From Spirochaetales bacterium (lineage in GTDB: Bacteria; Spirochaetota; Spirochaetia; DSM-27196; SKKC01): DNA of 7,115 bases. Position 1 is the first letter of the stretch. Every line of letters starts with the position of its first letter. A program made the translations under genes and the position numbers. The DNA is taken from assembly GCA_007121695.1 (NCBI GenBank), contig SKKC01000371.1, positions 1 through 7,115 on the forward strand, written 5' to 3'. This document shows, in pieces, positions 5,232 through 7,115 of this stretch. Under the pieces are notes generated by a model that did not search any database, was not told where the DNA came from, and saw only the letters and a list, made by a program, of their open reading frames with translations.

Positions 5232-7115
5232 TCACCACGTAACTTCATCATCTGTAATCGTCAGATCGCGTGAAATTTCCGGGATCGGTCGCCACTGGAG
5301 GAGCAGTTCAACGGTGCTGCGCCATTCAACCGTCGTACCGTCCTGTTCCGGCGTCCCACGATATCCCACAGTAAGATCCCAGTCCCCGAGATCGTGCACT
5401 GCATCGATGCGCAGCTGCCGGAGCTTGAATCCGGAATTGATCCGGTCACTCCGGTTGAAAAAATTGAACGAGCGCGCCAGATCAGCGAAAAACGATTCAC
5501 GGGGAAGTCCAATCTGCTCGGCGTAGGGGCCTATGTAGCGAAACAGCTGTTCGTTTCTTGATTCCGAGGAAACGCGCAGATTCAGGAACTGGTGAACATC
5601 GAGTTCAAGATTCAGGCGAAAAAGCAGGTTCGAATCGGTAAAACGGAGAAGGTTTACGCTGGCGTTACTCTGCACGGAGGGAACTATCCGGATGCGGTTT
5701 CGCCAGAACAGGAGCGGGTCGAGGGAGTCGGTATAGCGCAGTGAAGCCTGTACCGGACGGAACTGTTCCTCTCCGTCTCCCGTCCAGATCGCGTTCTCGA
5801 GATCGAATGAAAAACCCTCGGAGCGACGTGCATCCAGACGCCCCGTCAATCCGGATACCTGAATATCCGCTCGCCCGGTCTCGAGTACGTCGTCTTCCAG
5901 ATCATAGGTCCACTGATGCGAAAACCGTACCCGTGGTGCAGCCTGTATACTCTGTGAAAGCCGGACCGGATCAAATGTTCGTTCACCGGTATCATCGTCC
6001 GCTGTATACGCGACTCTGCCAGAGGTCTGTACGATACCTGTGCGGAGAACCAGTTCAGATCTCCCCTGTTCCTGACGCGGAGGAAGATCGAAGCCGACAG
6101 TGAGCGTCTGCCGGGCGTTAAACACATTCAGGGCCGACAGCAGCTGTACCGAGTGTCGCTGTATGCGGTCGCGGTCCCAACCGACGAATTCGGTTTCGTA
6201 CAGTGCTTCATCGGTGGCCGAAAAACTGTCGAATCGTCGCTGCATGAGTCTCGCATCCAGCGTGTAGCGTAGTTCGCTACCCTGCAGAAGAGGCTGATTG
6301 TCCAGGGGCTCGGAACGAAGCGTCAGTCTGTTGTCGACGACCGTCGAATGCTCGCCGAAGGCCCGTCGTCGCAGATTCTCTTCCCGCTCTGCAGCGACCT
6401 GATCCGAGAACCCGAATACGTTTCGGTACCGATCAGAGAGGCTTGTCGACCCCTGCAGCGACACAATCGGCGCCTGGTAGGACGCCCGCCAGTTCAGCGA
6501 TGCCTGTGTTCGACGTAACTGCTCCCAGTATTCGATTTCGTAGTCTACGTCTTCCGGAACCTGCCAGGGGGAACTCAGGTACTGACCGGTAAGAGAAACT
6601 GACGGGCTGACGCGATACGTGACCTGTCCGGCGAAGGGGTCTGCCGGGGCAGGTACGGACAGGTTTCCCCGAGCCGAAGGAAGACGGAACTGCCGGTCGC
6701 CAGTTCCGTCTTCCGGGAAGTTCGGCCCGTCGTCGGGAGTAAGGGGAAATGGAGGGCGTAACCGCGACGGGGGGAGGACATCCGACCCGTCCCGTCCCGC
6801 TGCCGGTGGTGCCGACGATGGCGACTGGAACAGGGTTCCGGCAATACTCGCGCTTGCATTCGGAAGCACGACACGCTCGGGAAAGAAGAACGATCGTTCC
6901 GGCGGATCAAAGGGTGACGGAGCAGCCGCGGCGACTTCGTCAGGCAGTTCAGTTGCGGGAACCATACGTCGGCGCCACTGCATCTCTGCGCTGAGTGTCT
7001 GAAAAGATGCCTGCGTGACAAGCGGGCGAAGATCGGCAACATCGAGATTGAGCCTTCCCTGCAGGCGCCAGAGCAAGGACGCTCGAGCAGAAGGGCCGGT
7101 AACCTGTTCGTCGGA
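5232..7115 (-). CDS. Large outer-membrane beta-barrel protein, probably LptD/OstA-like (5' end outside window)
   Basis: The frame stays open from the right edge to the TGA at 5232, giving the C-terminal 627 residues; a TTG at 7076 is just an internal Leu codon. Residues about 61-160 are unusually rich in Pro, Ser and Ala (PSPFDPPERS, PPSRLRPPFPLTPDDGP). From about 164 on the protein alternates polar and hydrophobic residues with many aromatics, for example VTYRVSPSVSLTGQYLSSPW and LLFRLNLELDVHQFLNLRVS, as in transmembrane beta-strands. It ends in Trp, as barrel proteins often end in an aromatic residue. The segment AVHDLGDWDLTVGYRG followed by LLLQWRPIPEI recalls the C-terminus of spirochaetal LptD/OstA-like proteins. 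Such proteins act in the outer membrane, classically inserting lipopolysaccharide. The barrel call is fairly firm; the LptD assignment is inference from memory. Any other large spirochaetal outer-membrane protein is possible. Confidence 0.65.
   Translation of the reverse strand, partial: SDEQVTGPSARASLLWRLQGRLNLDVADLRPLVTQASFQTLSAEMQWRRRMVPATELPDEVAAAAPSPFDPPERSFFFPERVVLPNASASIAGTLFQSPSSAPPAAGRDGSDVLPPSRLRPPFPLTPDDGPNFPEDGTGDRQFRLPSARGNLSVPAPADPFAGQVTYRVSPSVSLTGQYLSSPWQVPEDVDYEIEYWEQLRRTQASLNWRASYQAPIVSLQGSTSLSDRYRNVFGFSDQVAAEREENLRRRAFGEHSTVVDNRLTLRSEPLDNQPLLQGSELRYTLDARLMQRRFDSFSATDEALYETEFVGWDRDRIQRHSVQLLSALNVFNARQTLTVGFDLPPRQEQGRSELVLRTGIVQTSGRVAYTADDDTGERTFDPVRLSQSIQAAPRVRFSHQWTYDLEDDVLETGRADIQVSGLTGRLDARRSEGFSFDLENAIWTGDGEEQFRPVQASLRYTDSLDPLLFWRNRIRIVPSVQSNASVNLLRFTDSNLLFRLNLELDVHQFLNLRVSSESRNEQLFRYIGPYAEQIGLPRESFFADLARSFNFFNRSDRINSGFKLRQLRIDAVHDLGDWDLTVGYRGTPEQDGTTVEWRSTVELLLQWRPIPEISRDLTITDDEVTW

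Overview
The window is gene-dense, GC-rich (roughly high-50s % by eye) bacterial chromosome. All six recognisable genes lie on the minus strand and are read from the right edge to the left. Nothing in it looks mobile: no transposase, integrase, CRISPR array, tRNA or rRNA was seen. The gene set points to a free-living spirochaete (Spirochaeta/Treponema-like): a Gram-negative-type outer-membrane barrel protein, a membrane-free TlyC/CorC CBS protein, YbeY, PhoH and a large exported TPR protein. This assignment rests on family resemblance and gene order from memory, so it is moderate at best.

Region by region in the direction of transcription: (1) 7115-5232 is the C-terminal 627 residues of a large outer-membrane beta-barrel-type protein, probably LptD/OstA-like, whose start lies beyond the right edge. 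(2) 5231-5160 is a short gap with a candidate promoter and a clear Shine-Dalgarno sequence that favours a TTG start for phoH. (3) 5159-2918 is a compact phoH-ybeY-corC/tlyC cluster, the same order as ybeZ-ybeY-ybeX in E. coli. Its junctions overlap by 4 nt (ATGA and TTGA). (4) 2946-934 is a secreted TPR protein that overlaps the end of corC by 29 nt, in the slot where many Proteobacteria carry lnt. (5) 933-817 is a short intergenic region with a near-consensus sigma-70 promoter and a perfect TGTGA-N6-TCACA palindrome at the predicted transcription start. (6) 816-1 is the first 272 codons of glyceraldehyde-3-phosphate dehydrogenase, cut off at the left edge.

PhoH(YbeZ) and YbeY are known partners in rRNA maturation and ribosome quality control, and CorC/YbeX is their usual operon companion. 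The TPR gene is joined to them by overlap, so it is probably cotranscribed. gap has its own promoter and probably forms a separate transcription unit, although no convincing terminator separates it from the TPR gene. The window is mostly housekeeping. The points most worth a second look are the gap operator-like palindrome, the domain make-up of the TPR protein, and the divergent outer-membrane protein with its proline-rich segment.
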